Assembly: GCA_021730635.1 (NCBI GenBank)
Contig: JAJNNC010000008.1
Span: 1 to 64,000, forward strand
Length of the DNA stretch: 64,000 nt
Direction: 5' to 3'
Source of the DNA: Catalimonadaceae bacterium JC749
Lineage (GTDB): Bacteria > Bacteroidota > Bacteroidia > Cytophagales > Cyclobacteriaceae
The position numbers and the translations under genes are program-made. The notes beneath the pieces were generated by a model. That model ran no database searches, was not told where the DNA came from, and saw only the letters and a program-made list of their open reading frames with translations. Below, in pieces: positions 1 to 8,970 of the stretch. Positions within the stretch are counted from its first letter, which is position 1, and each line of letters starts with the position of its first letter.

Positions 1-1
1 C

Positions 2-64
2 TCCAAGAGCACAGGCAATGTGCTGAATGTGGATGGTGGCATCCCTGCTGCTTTCTTGAGATAA
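2..64 (+). CDS. C-terminal end of rhamnulose-1-phosphate aldolase/short-chain dehydrogenase (partial)
   Basis: Only the last 20 codons are in the window, ending at TAA 62-64. They read ...TGNVLNVDGGIPAAFLR, the typical tail of a short-chain dehydrogenase; the NVDGG-PAAF form is characteristic of the bifunctional rhamnulose-1-phosphate aldolase/L-lactaldehyde dehydrogenase found in rhamnose catabolic operons. The GH78 rhamnosidase-like gene that follows on the same strand supports this reading. A strong terminator lies just behind the stop, so this is probably the last gene of its operon. Other SDR enzymes end similarly, so the assignment is inferred from very little sequence. Confidence 0.55.
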   Translation, partial: SKSTGNVLNVDGGIPAAFLR

Positions 65-93
65 ATGACAGTGATTAACTTTTTGTCGGAGGT

Positions 94-126
94 AAAGCCG
101 CTACTGAAAGAAGTAGTGGCTTTTTT
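94..126 (+). terminator. Rho-independent terminator
   Basis: A 12-bp stem (94-105 with 112-123, one G-U pair) closes a six-base loop and its 3' arm runs into a T tract at 121-126. It sits 30 bases behind the partial dehydrogenase stop and 85 bases before the GH78 gene, separating the two transcripts. Confidence 0.8.
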
Positions 127-210
127 AATATCCTACGGTAAAAAAAGAATGGAATCCCTTATCTTATAGCACTTTTCCTGGCACATACGAACCATAACCT
201 AAAAACTACT

Positions 211-2592
211 ATGAAAAGATACCTGTCAGTTGCATTTTTCATTCTATTTTTTCAAGCTCTTTCTGCACAGGATGTTGCGATAAATCCTGACCTGCTCGTC
301 AAAGGATGGGATGCACATTGGTTATCACCGCCTGCCACTTCTCTGAAAGACTATGGTGTTTACCACTTCCGGCATGATTTTACCCTGCCTGCCAAGCCAG
401 GCTCTTTTATCATTCATGTTACGGCTGACAACCGCTACCGCCTATTTGTCAATGGTCAACCTGTGGGTTTTGGCCCTGCCCGGGGCGACCTGCTGCATTG
501 GCCTTTTGAGAGTTATGACATTGCTCCCTATTTACAATCCGGACAGAATTGCCTGGCTGCTGTGGTCTGGAACTTCGGGGAACACGCTCCTGTAGCGCAA
601 CACACCTATCTTACCGGATTTCTCCTGCAAGGCAATACAGCACAGGAACACAGGGTCAACACGCATCCGGAAACCTGGAAAGTACTGAAGAACGAAAGCT
701 ATGCGCCGTTGACCCAGGCTGATTTTACGGTCTTTGGCTACTATGCCGTAGGCGCTACAGACCAGGTAGACGGAAAGAATTATCCCTGGGGTTGGGAAAA
801 ACCAGGTTTTGACACGGAAGCCTGGGAGCAACCCCTCAGCCTGCGCAACGGACAACCCTACGGATTTCCCTACGGCTACGGTGATGGGGCTTATAATCTT
901 GTACCCAGAAACATTCCCATGATGGAAGAACATCCGGAAAGGTTACAAAAAATAGTAAGCACGGAAGGAGCCTCCGTAGACACTTCTTTTCTGGCAGGAA
1001 ACCAACCTGTAACTATTCCGGCCCATACGCAGGTGCGCCTGTTGCTGGATCAGACTTACCTGGTGTCGGGCTATCCGGAACTTTTGGTAAGTAAAGGCAA
1101 GGGCAGTCAGATCAGAATCACTTACTCAGAAGCCTTGTATGATGCACAGAACCAGAAAGGTAATCGTAATATCACGGAAGGAAAAAAGATAGAAGGTTAT
1201 TTTGACCTGTTCACACCGGACGGCGGCGCAGAACGGCTGTTTCGTCCGCTGTGGAACCGCACCTACCGTTTTGTAGAGCTGGCGATAGAAACCCAGGAGG
1301 AACCGCTTATTCTGGAAGATTTTTACGGCATCTATACTACTTATCCTTTTGAAGAAAAAGGTTCTTTCCAAAGCAGTGATGCTGTGACTGAGGATATATG
1401 GAATGTTGGGTGGCGTACGGCCCGTTTGTGTGCCACAGAAACGTATATGGATTGCCCCTACTATGAACAACTTCAATATATAGGCGACACCCGCATTCAG
1501 GCATTGATTTCTTTGTATGTATCGGGAGATGACCGGCTGATGCGTAACTCCCTGCTACAGTTTGACCATTCCCGTATGCCGGAAGGTATTACCATGAGCC
1601 GCTATCCTTCCGGACTGGCGCAATACATCCCCCCTTATTCCCTTTTCTGGATAGCGATGGTACACGATTACCATATGTATCGGGAGGATGCTGCCTTCAT
1701 CCAGCAGTTATTACCTGGCATACAAGCGGTGTTACAATGGTTTGAGAGCCGACTGGATACCAACCAGTTGCTGACCGGACTTTTATGGTGGAACTATGTA
1801 GATGCTGTGGAAGGATTCAACCGGGGCACACCTCCGGGAGCAGAAGAAGGGCATTCCACGCTGATTACCCTGCAATTGGTGTATGCGCTGGATTATGCCG
1901 CCGAGCTTTTTGAGGCGTACGGATCAAAAGAGATGGCCCAACATTATCAGCAGCTTTCTACCCGGATCAAGCAGGCGGTGGTAGCCTCCAGTTATGATGA
2001 AAGTAGAAAACTGATCGCCGATACCCCTCAGAAGAATGTTTTTAGCCAGCATGCCAATATCATGGCAGTACTGACCAACACCCTTCCGGAAGAAGATCAG
2101 CGGGCTTTGATAGAACGCACCTTAGCGGATACCTCCCTGGTACAATGCAACATTTACTATCGCTTTTACCTGACCCGGGCTTTGCAGAAGGTAGGGATGG
2201 CCGACTATTTTATCGATCACCTGGAAACCTGGACGGATATGCTGGAAGAAGGGTTAACGACTTTCGCCGAACACGAAGAAGATACCCGTTCAGATTGCCA
2301 TGCCTGGAGTGCCAGTCCTAACTATGAGTTTCTGGCAACGGTCTGTGGCATCCGGTCAGCAGCTCCCCACTTTGCTTCCGTAGAGATTGCTCCCGCTTTA
2401 GGCCATCTGGACAATGTGGAAGGCAGCATGCCGCACCCGCTGGGTATGGTGCAGGTTCGTTTACAAAAGAAAGGGAAGAACAAACTGACCGGTACCATTG
2501 TATTGCCGGAAGGATTAAGCGGCTACTTACGCTGGCATGAGCAGAAAATACCACTGAAACCAGGAAGCCAAAACATTAATGCAGGCTCTTAA
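211..2592 (+). CDS. alpha-L-rhamnosidase-like glycoside hydrolase (GH78)
   Basis: 793 residues with a Sec signal peptide (about 1-20, ending ALSAQ), so periplasmic or outer-membrane located. An N-terminal beta-sandwich of the carbohydrate-binding type (about 40-140, DNRYRLFVNGQPVGFGPARGD) precedes a further beta domain and the (alpha/alpha)6 barrel, which begins near the conserved DCPYYEQLQYIGD segment (about residue 423), the place where GH78 enzymes carry their acidic catalytic residues. A short C-terminal beta domain ends the protein. The family releases terminal L-rhamnose from glycans or glycosides. Position after a rhamnose-catabolic gene end supports the substrate. Whether it truly cleaves rhamnose rather than another deoxysugar cannot be read from sequence. 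The stop is five bases from the convergent gene. Confidence 0.85.
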   Translation: MKRYLSVAFFILFFQALSAQDVAINPDLLVKGWDAHWLSPPATSLKDYGVYHFRHDFTLPAKPGSFIIHVTADNRYRLFVNGQPVGFGPARGDLLHWPFESYDIAPYLQSGQNCLAAVVWNFGEHAPVAQHTYLTGFLLQGNTAQEHRVNTHPETWKVLKNESYAPLTQADFTVFGYYAVGATDQVDGKNYPWGWEKPGFDTEAWEQPLSLRNGQPYGFPYGYGDGAYNLVPRNIPMMEEHPERLQKIVSTEGASVDTSFLAGNQPVTIPAHTQVRLLLDQTYLVSGYPELLVSKGKGSQIRITYSEALYDAQNQKGNRNITEGKKIEGYFDLFTPDGGAERLFRPLWNRTYRFVELAIETQEEPLILEDFYGIYTTYPFEEKGSFQSSDAVTEDIWNVGWRTARLCATETYMDCPYYEQLQYIGDTRIQALISLYVSGDDRLMRNSLLQFDHSRMPEGITMSRYPSGLAQYIPPYSLFWIAMVHDYHMYREDAAFIQQLLPGIQAVLQWFESRLDTNQLLTGLLWWNYVDAVEGFNRGTPPGAEEGHSTLITLQLVYALDYAAELFEAYGSKEMAQHYQQLSTRIKQAVVASSYDESRKLIADTPQKNVFSQHANIMAVLTNTLPEEDQRALIERTLADTSLVQCNIYYRFYLTRALQKVGMADYFIDHLETWTDMLEEGLTTFAEHEEDTRSDCHAWSASPNYEFLATVCGIRSAAPHFASVEIAPALGHLDNVEGSMPHPLGMVQVRLQKKGKNKLTGTIVLPEGLSGYLRWHEQKIPLKPGSQNINAGS

Positions 2593-2597
2593 ACTGA

Positions 2598-3317
2598 TTA
2601 CGCTGCCTGGTCTTCTTTTTTCTTGAGGATCAGTTTGATATACTTATCATTCAGGAAGGCTTCCAGGTATCGGTAAGAACCGGTAATCTCTACATAGTCT
2701 TTGTAGATAGCGACCTCCATGCTGCAACGGTCAGGGGCAAAGCAGTAGGTATACAAACGCCGCCATTGGTTTTCGATCCGGTATACCAAATGATAATGAT
2801 CTTTAAACTGTAGTTCAAAGACAGAATCATACAGTGTTTGCTGAATGATGTTCAAGACCTCCTGACGGTTGCCATTGAGGCTGACACGGAGGGTATAGGT
2901 CTGGGGGACGTTGGCTCCCAAAGCCAGACACACCGGAATGACCGACAACTGTACAAAAGTATGGAAAGGAGAATGATCAAAAGGAAAGGAAAGTAATATC
3001 AGTAGAAAGCACAGAATACTGGTAACGACAAACACCCGAAATATTCTTGAATAGTGGGCTGGAGAAATCATCAGATTTACCTTTTTCAGCAAGGTGGGAT
3101 TATCTTCCAGCCGGCGGATACTTCTTTCTACCAGCAGTTCGTTGATGCCTGCTGCAAGCCCTACCAAAGCACCAAAAATAACAGAGTATTCAAAAATAGG
3201 ATTATACTGCACGCTTTGGTGAAAAACATCTTCTACCACCACCTCTATCAGCAAGAAAGCAACAACCGCAATGAGTAAATTCTTAGAGATGACCTGTAAG
3301 TAATATCCCGTATTCAT
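2598..3317 (-). CDS. four-helix membrane protein of unknown function
   Basis: 239 residues. Hydrophobic segments are visible at about 11-29, 45-62, 92-112 and 118-136, followed by a soluble C-terminal half of about 100 residues rich in aromatic residues, alternating strands and ending KKKEDQAA. The layout (paired helices with a cytosolic strand-rich tail) is reminiscent of bacterial membrane proteins with a PH-like tail, but I do not recognise a family. It converges on the GH78 gene with a five-base gap, so the two share a termination zone. The first ATG is the only reasonable start. Function unknown. Confidence 0.7.
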   Translation of the reverse strand: MNTGYYLQVISKNLLIAVVAFLLIEVVVEDVFHQSVQYNPIFEYSVIFGALVGLAAGINELLVERSIRRLEDNPTLLKKVNLMISPAHYSRIFRVFVVTSILCFLLILLSFPFDHSPFHTFVQLSVIPVCLALGANVPQTYTLRVSLNGNRQEVLNIIQQTLYDSVFELQFKDHYHLVYRIENQWRRLYTYCFAPDRCSMEVAIYKDYVEITGSYRYLEAFLNDKYIKLILKKKEDQAA

Positions 3318-3458
3318 ATGTTCTTTGTTACTTACAAAAATTAAAAAACAGATAGCATCGACTTTGCACCAAATAAAAGAATTTTCAGATCAGAGTAAAG
3401 CGTATGGTGATATTTTTACATTAACATTTTTAAAAGTGCAGGCAACAGGCACAAAAAT

Positions 3459-4481
3459 TTACAGGGAAGAGCGATGGATGAGATAGAAAGGATTTTTGAT
3501 TTTTTCCACTCTTTTTTCCAGCAATAAACGGGCGGCACTTTCTCCCATTTTCTTAAAATCAGTAGAGATAACAGTAATACCATCGTGTAGTACTTCCTTC
3601 ACCGGTGTATCATTGTAAGAAATAATTCCTACTTCTTTGCCAATGCTCAATCCTCTGTTTTTGCAATACTTGAGAATTTCCACCAGATCGTTTTCTTCAA
3701 TCACCAGATACAGGCTGCCTGGCCTGACAGGCTCGCCGTGGAATGCATGCGAAATGTCATATTCAAAGTGATGGTCTTCACAAAATCGTCTGAAGCTTGC
3801 CAGAATCGCTGGCTGGTAATGGCTGCCCCCGGGAAATATAAAATGAATCCTTTGGTATTTGCGGATATCTTTCAGGATAGATGACAACACCTGGTAGGTA
3901 TCATTTTCAAAGTCTTCACAAACTACCCGATAGTTTCCTTTCAAACCTTCCACATCTTTGTCGATCAACAGCAGTTTGTCGGATGGAATCTGCGCCATCA
4001 CTTCCCGGATTCTTTCAGAATGATCTTTAAAACAAGGAATGATCGCATAGTAGTGATAATTGCCTAAATGTTCTTCCAGAATACGAGCCAGCTTCTCCGC
4101 ACTGTAATGGTGCACAAAAGTCTCTACCATAGCCTGTTCGCCCAGGGTTTCAATAAAGGCATGGACAATGAGCTTCTTATGCGCGCTGATTTTATTGATG
4201 ACCAGCAACACCCGTATTTTGTTATGAGGATGATCGCAGCTCACATAATAACCTTTACCAGGCACCGACACAATGATTCCCTGCTCCCGCAGTTTGTTAT
4301 ATGCTTTTTCTACCGTATCTCTCGACAAATAAAAATCTTCACTGGTTTCGTTGATAGAAGGAATACGACTGCCTTTCGTAAAAATACCTTTTTCAATATC
4401 AGATTTTATCAGATTAATGACCTGTTGATACTTGGGTATTTTGGAATCTTCCTGTATGAATGGATTATCTAGAATAGCCAT
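3459..4481 (-). CDS. GntR-type transcriptional regulator with LacI-like sugar-sensing domain
   Basis: 340 residues from the ATG at 4479-4481. The N-terminal winged helix (about 14-80) has the GntR signature of SRIPSINETSEDFYLSRDTV and the wing PGKGYYV. Residues about 88-340 form a periplasmic-binding-protein fold like the LacI effector domain (start KIRVLLVINKISAHK, later GIISYNDTPVKEVLHDGI). Bacteroidota commonly use this GntR-LacI hybrid to sense monosaccharides; near a rhamnose gene end and a GH78 gene it may respond to rhamnose or a derivative, which is inference. The frame stays open upstream to 4607, but the extra 42 residues are low in conservation-like pattern and not expected in the family, so the internal ATG was chosen. 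Confidence 0.85.
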   Translation of the reverse strand: MAILDNPFIQEDSKIPKYQQVINLIKSDIEKGIFTKGSRIPSINETSEDFYLSRDTVEKAYNKLREQGIIVSVPGKGYYVSCDHPHNKIRVLLVINKISAHKKLIVHAFIETLGEQAMVETFVHHYSAEKLARILEEHLGNYHYYAIIPCFKDHSERIREVMAQIPSDKLLLIDKDVEGLKGNYRVVCEDFENDTYQVLSSILKDIRKYQRIHFIFPGGSHYQPAILASFRRFCEDHHFEYDISHAFHGEPVRPGSLYLVIEENDLVEILKYCKNRGLSIGKEVGIISYNDTPVKEVLHDGITVISTDFKKMGESAARLLLEKRVEKIKNPFYLIHRSSL

Positions 4482-4957
4482 AGGTGATGGTGTATGTGTT
4501 GTATTGATAATAACAGGCTGCGCTTCAGCTTTCCGGCCATCTAAAATAGAGAAAATAACTTGCTTATACCAATCAACATCACAGGACAAGCGGAAAAGGT
4601 ACTGCAAACATTTCTGTCATTTCTGCAGCCCATCCGGTTGTATTTGGTCAGATTATTTCTTTTCTTCATAAGGCTCAAGAAACGATTCTAGCTTTCCTTT
4701 TGCGAACCAACCATCAGGTTCTTCAAGGATTGAGAAAACTGACTTGCCTCTGGCGCTGTTTGTTAGGCCATGTTGGCTTTGTCGCAACGGGTGTATGAAA
4801 CCATTTCCTTATACTAAGCAAAACAACAACCTAGACTAACCAACCGTTCATCCGCCAGTCTGACTATCAGGCTGGTGGATACTCTTTGCAAAGGAGTCAT
4901 TCATTATACGCTGGAATATAACGATCATTACAAACCTGAAATCTTCACAGCCCACCA
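4482..4957. other. intergenic region, no gene recognised
   Basis: 476 bases between the divergent GntR regulator and the AlkD-like gene. Six-frame reading gives only short frames without family resemblance. Both upstream regions must hold their promoters here; no convincing Bacteroidota -33/-7 pair or operator palindrome was identified by eye. Confidence 0.6.
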
Positions 4958-5635
4958 TTGCTTTCAATCCTATTAGAAATACTTCAGGCACAGGCACAGC
5001 CCCAGTATCGGGCAGGGATGCAGCGTTTTGGAATTTCCACAGCAAAAGCCCTGGGTGTTAAACTGCCTGTTTTGCGAGAGGTAGCCAAAAGTTACCGGAA
5101 AAGCCATGATCTGGCCCTGCAGCTTTGGGCAACGGATATCCACGAAGCCCGTTTGCTGGCCACCATGATAGATGATCCGGCACAGGTAACCGAAGAGCAG
5201 ATGGACGAGTGGACGCACGACTTTTATGCCTGGGATCTCTGCGATCAGGCTTGTAGTAACCTCTTTGTCCGCACACCTTATGCGTATCAGAAAACGCTGC
5301 AATGGAGCCGGGAAGAAAGTGAATTTGTCAAGCGGGCCGGTTTTGTCATGATGGCTGCCCTGGCAGTGCATCAGAAAAAAGCTCCTGATGACCTTTACTT
5401 ATCCTTTCTGCTTCGTATTGAAGAAGAAGCGCATGATGACCGGAATTTTGTCAAGAAAGCCGTGAACTGGGCATTGCGTCAGATAGGTAAACGCAATGTT
5501 GCCCTGAATGCAGCGGCTATCACTACGGCCCAACGCATCCAAGAACAAACGCACCGCAGTGCCCGCTGGATCGCTGCGGATGCCCTGCGTGAACTTACCG
5601 GTGAAAAACTGCAACTTCGCATAAAGGGAAAATAA
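4958..5635 (+). CDS. DNA alkylation repair protein, AlkD family
   Basis: 225 residues, the usual length for AlkD-like proteins built only of HEAT-like helical repeats. Family features are the N-terminal helix with RAGMQRFGI, the VKLPVLREVAK segment, the acidic WTHDFYAWDLCDQAC stretch (about 87-101), VKRAGFVMMAAL, and the late NFVKKAVNWALRQIGKRN. AlkD proteins excise bulky or positively charged alkylated bases such as N7-methylguanine and N3-methyladenine. The start is unusual: TTG at 4958. An in-frame TGA at 4937 leaves no ATG upstream, and the next ATG would remove the conserved first helix. The gene stands alone on its strand, 262 bases before the symporter operon. Confidence 0.88.
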   Translation: MLSILLEILQAQAQPQYRAGMQRFGISTAKALGVKLPVLREVAKSYRKSHDLALQLWATDIHEARLLATMIDDPAQVTEEQMDEWTHDFYAWDLCDQACSNLFVRTPYAYQKTLQWSREESEFVKRAGFVMMAALAVHQKKAPDDLYLSFLLRIEEEAHDDRNFVKKAVNWALRQIGKRNVALNAAAITTAQRIQEQTHRSARWIAADALRELTGEKLQLRIKGK

Positions 5636-5897
5636 AAGAGCAAATGGATTCGGTATTGTACCTCCACATACCTAGCTACTTTTGCTGACCCTACGATGAA
5701 GCAAAAACGGTATAGCATTCTGCTCTCCCTATTTATTAATCCTTCATTTTTTGGCATCTAAAGAAAAATACGCCTAGTTTTGTGCACTCAAATAGCAGGA
5801 CCATATTTGAGTCAAAGTCTCTGTCCCGGCTTTCTCTTTGCATCGGCAAAGTTTTTTTCTGTTGTGGAGGCTACTGGCTTGAGCCAAAACACAAAAC

Positions 5898-7355
5898 ATG
5901 CACATTATTGATATTCTTATTTTTATTGTCTACATGCTGGCCATGCTGGGCATAGGTTTTTTCTTTTTCAACAAAAACGAAGGCTCTGAAGATTACTATG
6001 TTGGCGGCCGTAATATGAGCAGCTGGCACATCGGCCTGTCTGTGGTAGCCACCGATGTAGGGGGCGGTTTTTCCGTGGGGTTGGGCGGACTGGGATTTGT
6101 GATGGGTATTTCCGGCTCCTGGATGCTCTTTACCGGTTTGTTGGGCGCCTGGTTGGCGGCTGTGTGGCTGATCCCGGTGATCAAAGGCAATAAGGCTTTT
6201 GCCAAATTTTATACCTTTCCCGAGGTTTTTCATTATTTCTACGACAAAAAGACCGCCATGCTGGCCGGGTTCATTTCAGCGATCGGCTATACAGGTTTTA
6301 CCAGCTCACAGATTCTGGCTGGTGCTAAACTGGCTTCCGGCACCTTTGCCGGGCTGAATCTGTCCACAGCTCTGCTCATCATGGGGGCGGTAGCAGTGAT
6401 CTATACCGTACTGGGCGGTATCAAGGCCGTCATCTATACTGACACCGTACAGTGGATCATCCTGATGGCCGGATTGGTTTTCATCGGTCTGCCGGTCTCC
6501 TATTATGCGGTAGGCGGTTGGGAAGCCATACAGGCTACTTTGCGTCCGGAGATGCTCTCGTTTGCCAACATCCGGTGGCCACAGCTGGTCAACTGGGCTG
6601 TCACTATCATCCCTATCTGGTTTGTCGCCATGACTTTGTATCAGCGTATCTATGCTTCGCGCGATGTGAAGACCGCCAAAAAAGCCTGGTTTATTGCCGG
6701 ACTGTTCGAATGGCCGGTGATGGCACTTATGGGCGTAGCCCTGGGTCTGTTGTCACGCGTAGCTGCCGACCAGGGTATGTTCGACTATCTGGGTGCTGGC
6801 AATATTGCGGAAACCGATCCTGAAACCGGCTTGCCCATGCTGTTGCGCACTGTGTTGCCTGTCGGACTGATGGGCCTGATGATGTCTGCCTATTTCTCTG
6901 CTGTTCTGAGCACAGCTGACAGTTGCCTGATGGCAGCTTCCGGCAATGTAGTGTCTGACCTGATCGGCCAGTTTTTCTCTTTCCGGAATCATAAGCAGTT
7001 TTTGCTATTTTCTCAGCTCATCACATTTCTTATCGGAACGCTGGCCGTACTGATCGCCCTGGGCATGTCTAATGTGCTGAGCCTGATGCTCTATTCATAT
7101 GCCTTTCTGGTATCCGGCCTTTTTATACCCATCTTAGGTGCTTTATTCTGGAAAAAGGCCAATGCTACCGCCGCCTTCTGGGCGATGCTGACCGGAGGCA
7201 CGACCACCCTGCTGGTGACGTGGTTGGTACCAGAAGCCTTGATGCCCTGGGGACTGGACGCCAATGTATACGGGCTTTCCTTCTCCCTGGCCATCTTTGT
7301 GCTGTTGTCTCACGTAATAAAAGGTAAAACTGTCAAATCATTGAAATACAGCTAA
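5898..7355 (+). CDS. sodium:solute symporter (SSS family)
   Basis: 485 residues of almost continuous hydrophobic helices, about 13, matching the sodium/solute symporter fold. Typical family segments are the N-terminal YVGGRNMSSWHIGLSVVATDVGGGFSVG (pieces of the first unwound helix), the G-rich TVLGGIKAVIYTDTVQW region (about 166-192), and LSTADSCLMAASGNVVSDL (about 338-356), where sodium-site serines sit. Substrate cannot be read. It starts an apparent + strand unit: four bases separate its stop from the GNAT gene, and a racemase-like and an M20 amidohydrolase gene follow, suggesting an amino acid or acyl-amino-acid cargo. Confidence 0.9.
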   Translation: MHIIDILIFIVYMLAMLGIGFFFFNKNEGSEDYYVGGRNMSSWHIGLSVVATDVGGGFSVGLGGLGFVMGISGSWMLFTGLLGAWLAAVWLIPVIKGNKAFAKFYTFPEVFHYFYDKKTAMLAGFISAIGYTGFTSSQILAGAKLASGTFAGLNLSTALLIMGAVAVIYTVLGGIKAVIYTDTVQWIILMAGLVFIGLPVSYYAVGGWEAIQATLRPEMLSFANIRWPQLVNWAVTIIPIWFVAMTLYQRIYASRDVKTAKKAWFIAGLFEWPVMALMGVALGLLSRVAADQGMFDYLGAGNIAETDPETGLPMLLRTVLPVGLMGLMMSAYFSAVLSTADSCLMAASGNVVSDLIGQFFSFRNHKQFLLFSQLITFLIGTLAVLIALGMSNVLSLMLYSYAFLVSGLFIPILGALFWKKANATAAFWAMLTGGTTTLLVTWLVPEALMPWGLDANVYGLSFSLAIFVLLSHVIKGKTVKSLKYS

Positions 7356-7359
7356 CGCT

Positions 7360-7797
7360 ATGGAAATACAAACAATTACAGCCAAAAACAATGTTACTAA
7401 GGTAGAAAAAGAAGCCATTGCCGACTTCCTGGTCAGGCACTTGGACGAATTCGGCGATACCAAGGTAGATATCCTGAAATGTCTGAATTACGCCCTGAAC
7501 CCGGAAAGGGGTGGCTTTGTATTGCTGGCCCGGGAAGAAGGGCACATCAAAGGCGCTGTCGTGATCAATGAGACCGGCATGCAGGATTATATCCCGGAGA
7601 ATATTCTGGTGTATATTGCTGTCCACCGCGACCAGCGGGGTAAAGGCCTGGGAAAAAAACTGATGGAGCAAGCCATTGAAACCGCTCAGGGCGATATTGC
7701 CCTGCATGTGGAACCGCACAACCCTGCCAAAAGGTTGTATGAAAAGCTTGGCTTTACCAACAAGTATCTGGAGATGAGATTGAAAAATAAAAAATAA
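7360..7797 (+). CDS. GNAT-family N-acetyltransferase
   Basis: 145 residues, the length of a single GNAT domain. The acetyl-CoA binding loop is seen as RDQRGKGLGKKL (about 90-101), preceded by the beta strand NILVYIAVH and followed by the family's C-terminal PAKRLYEKLGF (about 125-135). The acceptor substrate is unknown. The gene starts four bases behind the symporter stop, so the two are almost certainly co-transcribed; a strong compound hairpin follows before the racemase gene. Co-location with a racemase and an amidohydrolase makes an amino acid amine a plausible acceptor, but this is inference. Confidence 0.85.
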   Translation: MEIQTITAKNNVTKVEKEAIADFLVRHLDEFGDTKVDILKCLNYALNPERGGFVLLAREEGHIKGAVVINETGMQDYIPENILVYIAVHRDQRGKGLGKKLMEQAIETAQGDIALHVEPHNPAKRLYEKLGFTNKYLEMRLKNKK

Positions 7798-7803
7798 ATA
7801 GAT

Positions 7804-7872
7804 AAACACCGCCAGGGTCGTTCGCTATGATGGATGCGCAACTTATTGACCGGAATGCTGGCGGCGTTTTTT
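7804..7872 (+). terminator. compound hairpin with T tract (terminator or attenuator)
   Basis: Outer stem 804-815 region: CCGCCAG at 7809-7815 pairs with CTGGCGG at 7858-7864 and is extended by AAAC/GTTT around one mismatch. Inside it GGTC at 7816-7819 pairs with GACC at 7848-7851, and GTT at 7820-7822 with AAC at 7840-7842. Six T residues follow (7867-7872). It lies between the GNAT stop and the racemase ATG at 7879, so it can either end the first transcript or reduce read-through into the next genes. Confidence 0.7.
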
Positions 7873-7878
7873 AATAAA

Positions 7879-8955
7879 ATGGCATATCTGAAACTCTACC
7901 ATAAAAACCTGGAACATAATTACCTGTTCCTGAAAAACTTATTTGAGAAAAGCAACCTGCACTGGGGTGTAGTCACCAAGTTGCTGTGCGGCAACGAAAT
8001 GTATCTGCAGGAAATTATCAACCTGGGTATACGGGAAATTCATGATTCCCGGATCAGCAATCTGCAAAAGGTGAAGGAGCTCAACCCGGAAGTGCAGACG
8101 GTCTATATCAAGCCACCTGCCAAGCGCAATGTCGTCAACATCATCCGCTACGCCGATGTGAGCATGAACACCGAATACTACACGCTCAAACTGCTCTCTG
8201 ACGAGGCTGTCCGGCAAAAGAAAAACCACAAAGTCATTATCATGATCGAGACCGGCGATTTGCGGGAGGGTGTGATGGGCGAACATTTAATAGATTTTTA
8301 CGCCAAAGTATTTGATCTGCCCAACATTGAAATTATTGGCATTGGCACCAATCTCAACTGCCTGCATGGGGTGATGCCCTCGCAGGACAAGCTCATACAA
8401 CTCAGCCTCTACAAGCAAATCATTGAATTGAAATTCAACCGGAAGATTCCCTGGATCAGTGGGGGTACTTCGGTCACCATCCCACTGGTACTCAACAAAC
8501 AGATTCCCAAAGGAGTCAATCACTTCCGGATTGGCGAGACCTTGTTCTGGGGCGTCAACCTGTTTGAGAATAACACCATCCCCGGCATGAAGGAAGATGT
8601 CTTTGAGCTATTTACCGAGATCATTGAGATCACCGAAAAACCAGTATTACCCATTGGGGAGTTGGGGGCCAATCCGCAGGGAGATGTGATGGAAGTGGAT
8701 ACTTCTCTCTATGGAAAAACATCTTGCCGCGCCATTCTGGATGTAGGTCTGCTAGACCTGGACCCCAAATACATCACTTCGGTAGAAGGAGCGTATGAGG
8801 TAGTAGGCGCCAGCTCTGATATGCTGGTGCTGGATCTGAAAAACAATGAAGCCCAGCATAAGGTAGGCGACATCATCCGCCTCAAGCTTAAGTATATGGG
8901 CGTATTGCAACTACTGAATTCAGACTATATCGAGAAGACCATAGCATACACTTAA
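7879..8955 (+). CDS. alanine/ornithine racemase-like PLP enzyme
   Basis: 358 residues, a fold type III PLP enzyme with the alanine racemase N-terminal barrel. The Schiff-base lysine is expected in GVVTKLLCGN (about 32-41), in the place of the AVTKGVCG motif of ornithine racemase-type enzymes; EIHDSRISNLQ, the GTNLNCLHGVMPSQ segment and WISGGTSVTIPL with HFRIGETLFWG follow, all typical of this subfamily. A short C-terminal beta domain completes it. It should interconvert L and D forms of an amino acid; the substrate is not readable. The open frame extends to 7834, but the 15 extra residues would be encoded by the terminator hairpin, so the ATG at 7879 is preferred. 15 bases separate it from the M20 gene. 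Confidence 0.8.
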   Translation: MAYLKLYHKNLEHNYLFLKNLFEKSNLHWGVVTKLLCGNEMYLQEIINLGIREIHDSRISNLQKVKELNPEVQTVYIKPPAKRNVVNIIRYADVSMNTEYYTLKLLSDEAVRQKKNHKVIIMIETGDLREGVMGEHLIDFYAKVFDLPNIEIIGIGTNLNCLHGVMPSQDKLIQLSLYKQIIELKFNRKIPWISGGTSVTIPLVLNKQIPKGVNHFRIGETLFWGVNLFENNTIPGMKEDVFELFTEIIEITEKPVLPIGELGANPQGDVMEVDTSLYGKTSCRAILDVGLLDLDPKYITSVEGAYEVVGASSDMLVLDLKNNEAQHKVGDIIRLKLKYMGVLQLLNSDYIEKTIAYT

Positions 8956-8970
8956 TCGCTTTTTCTGAAG

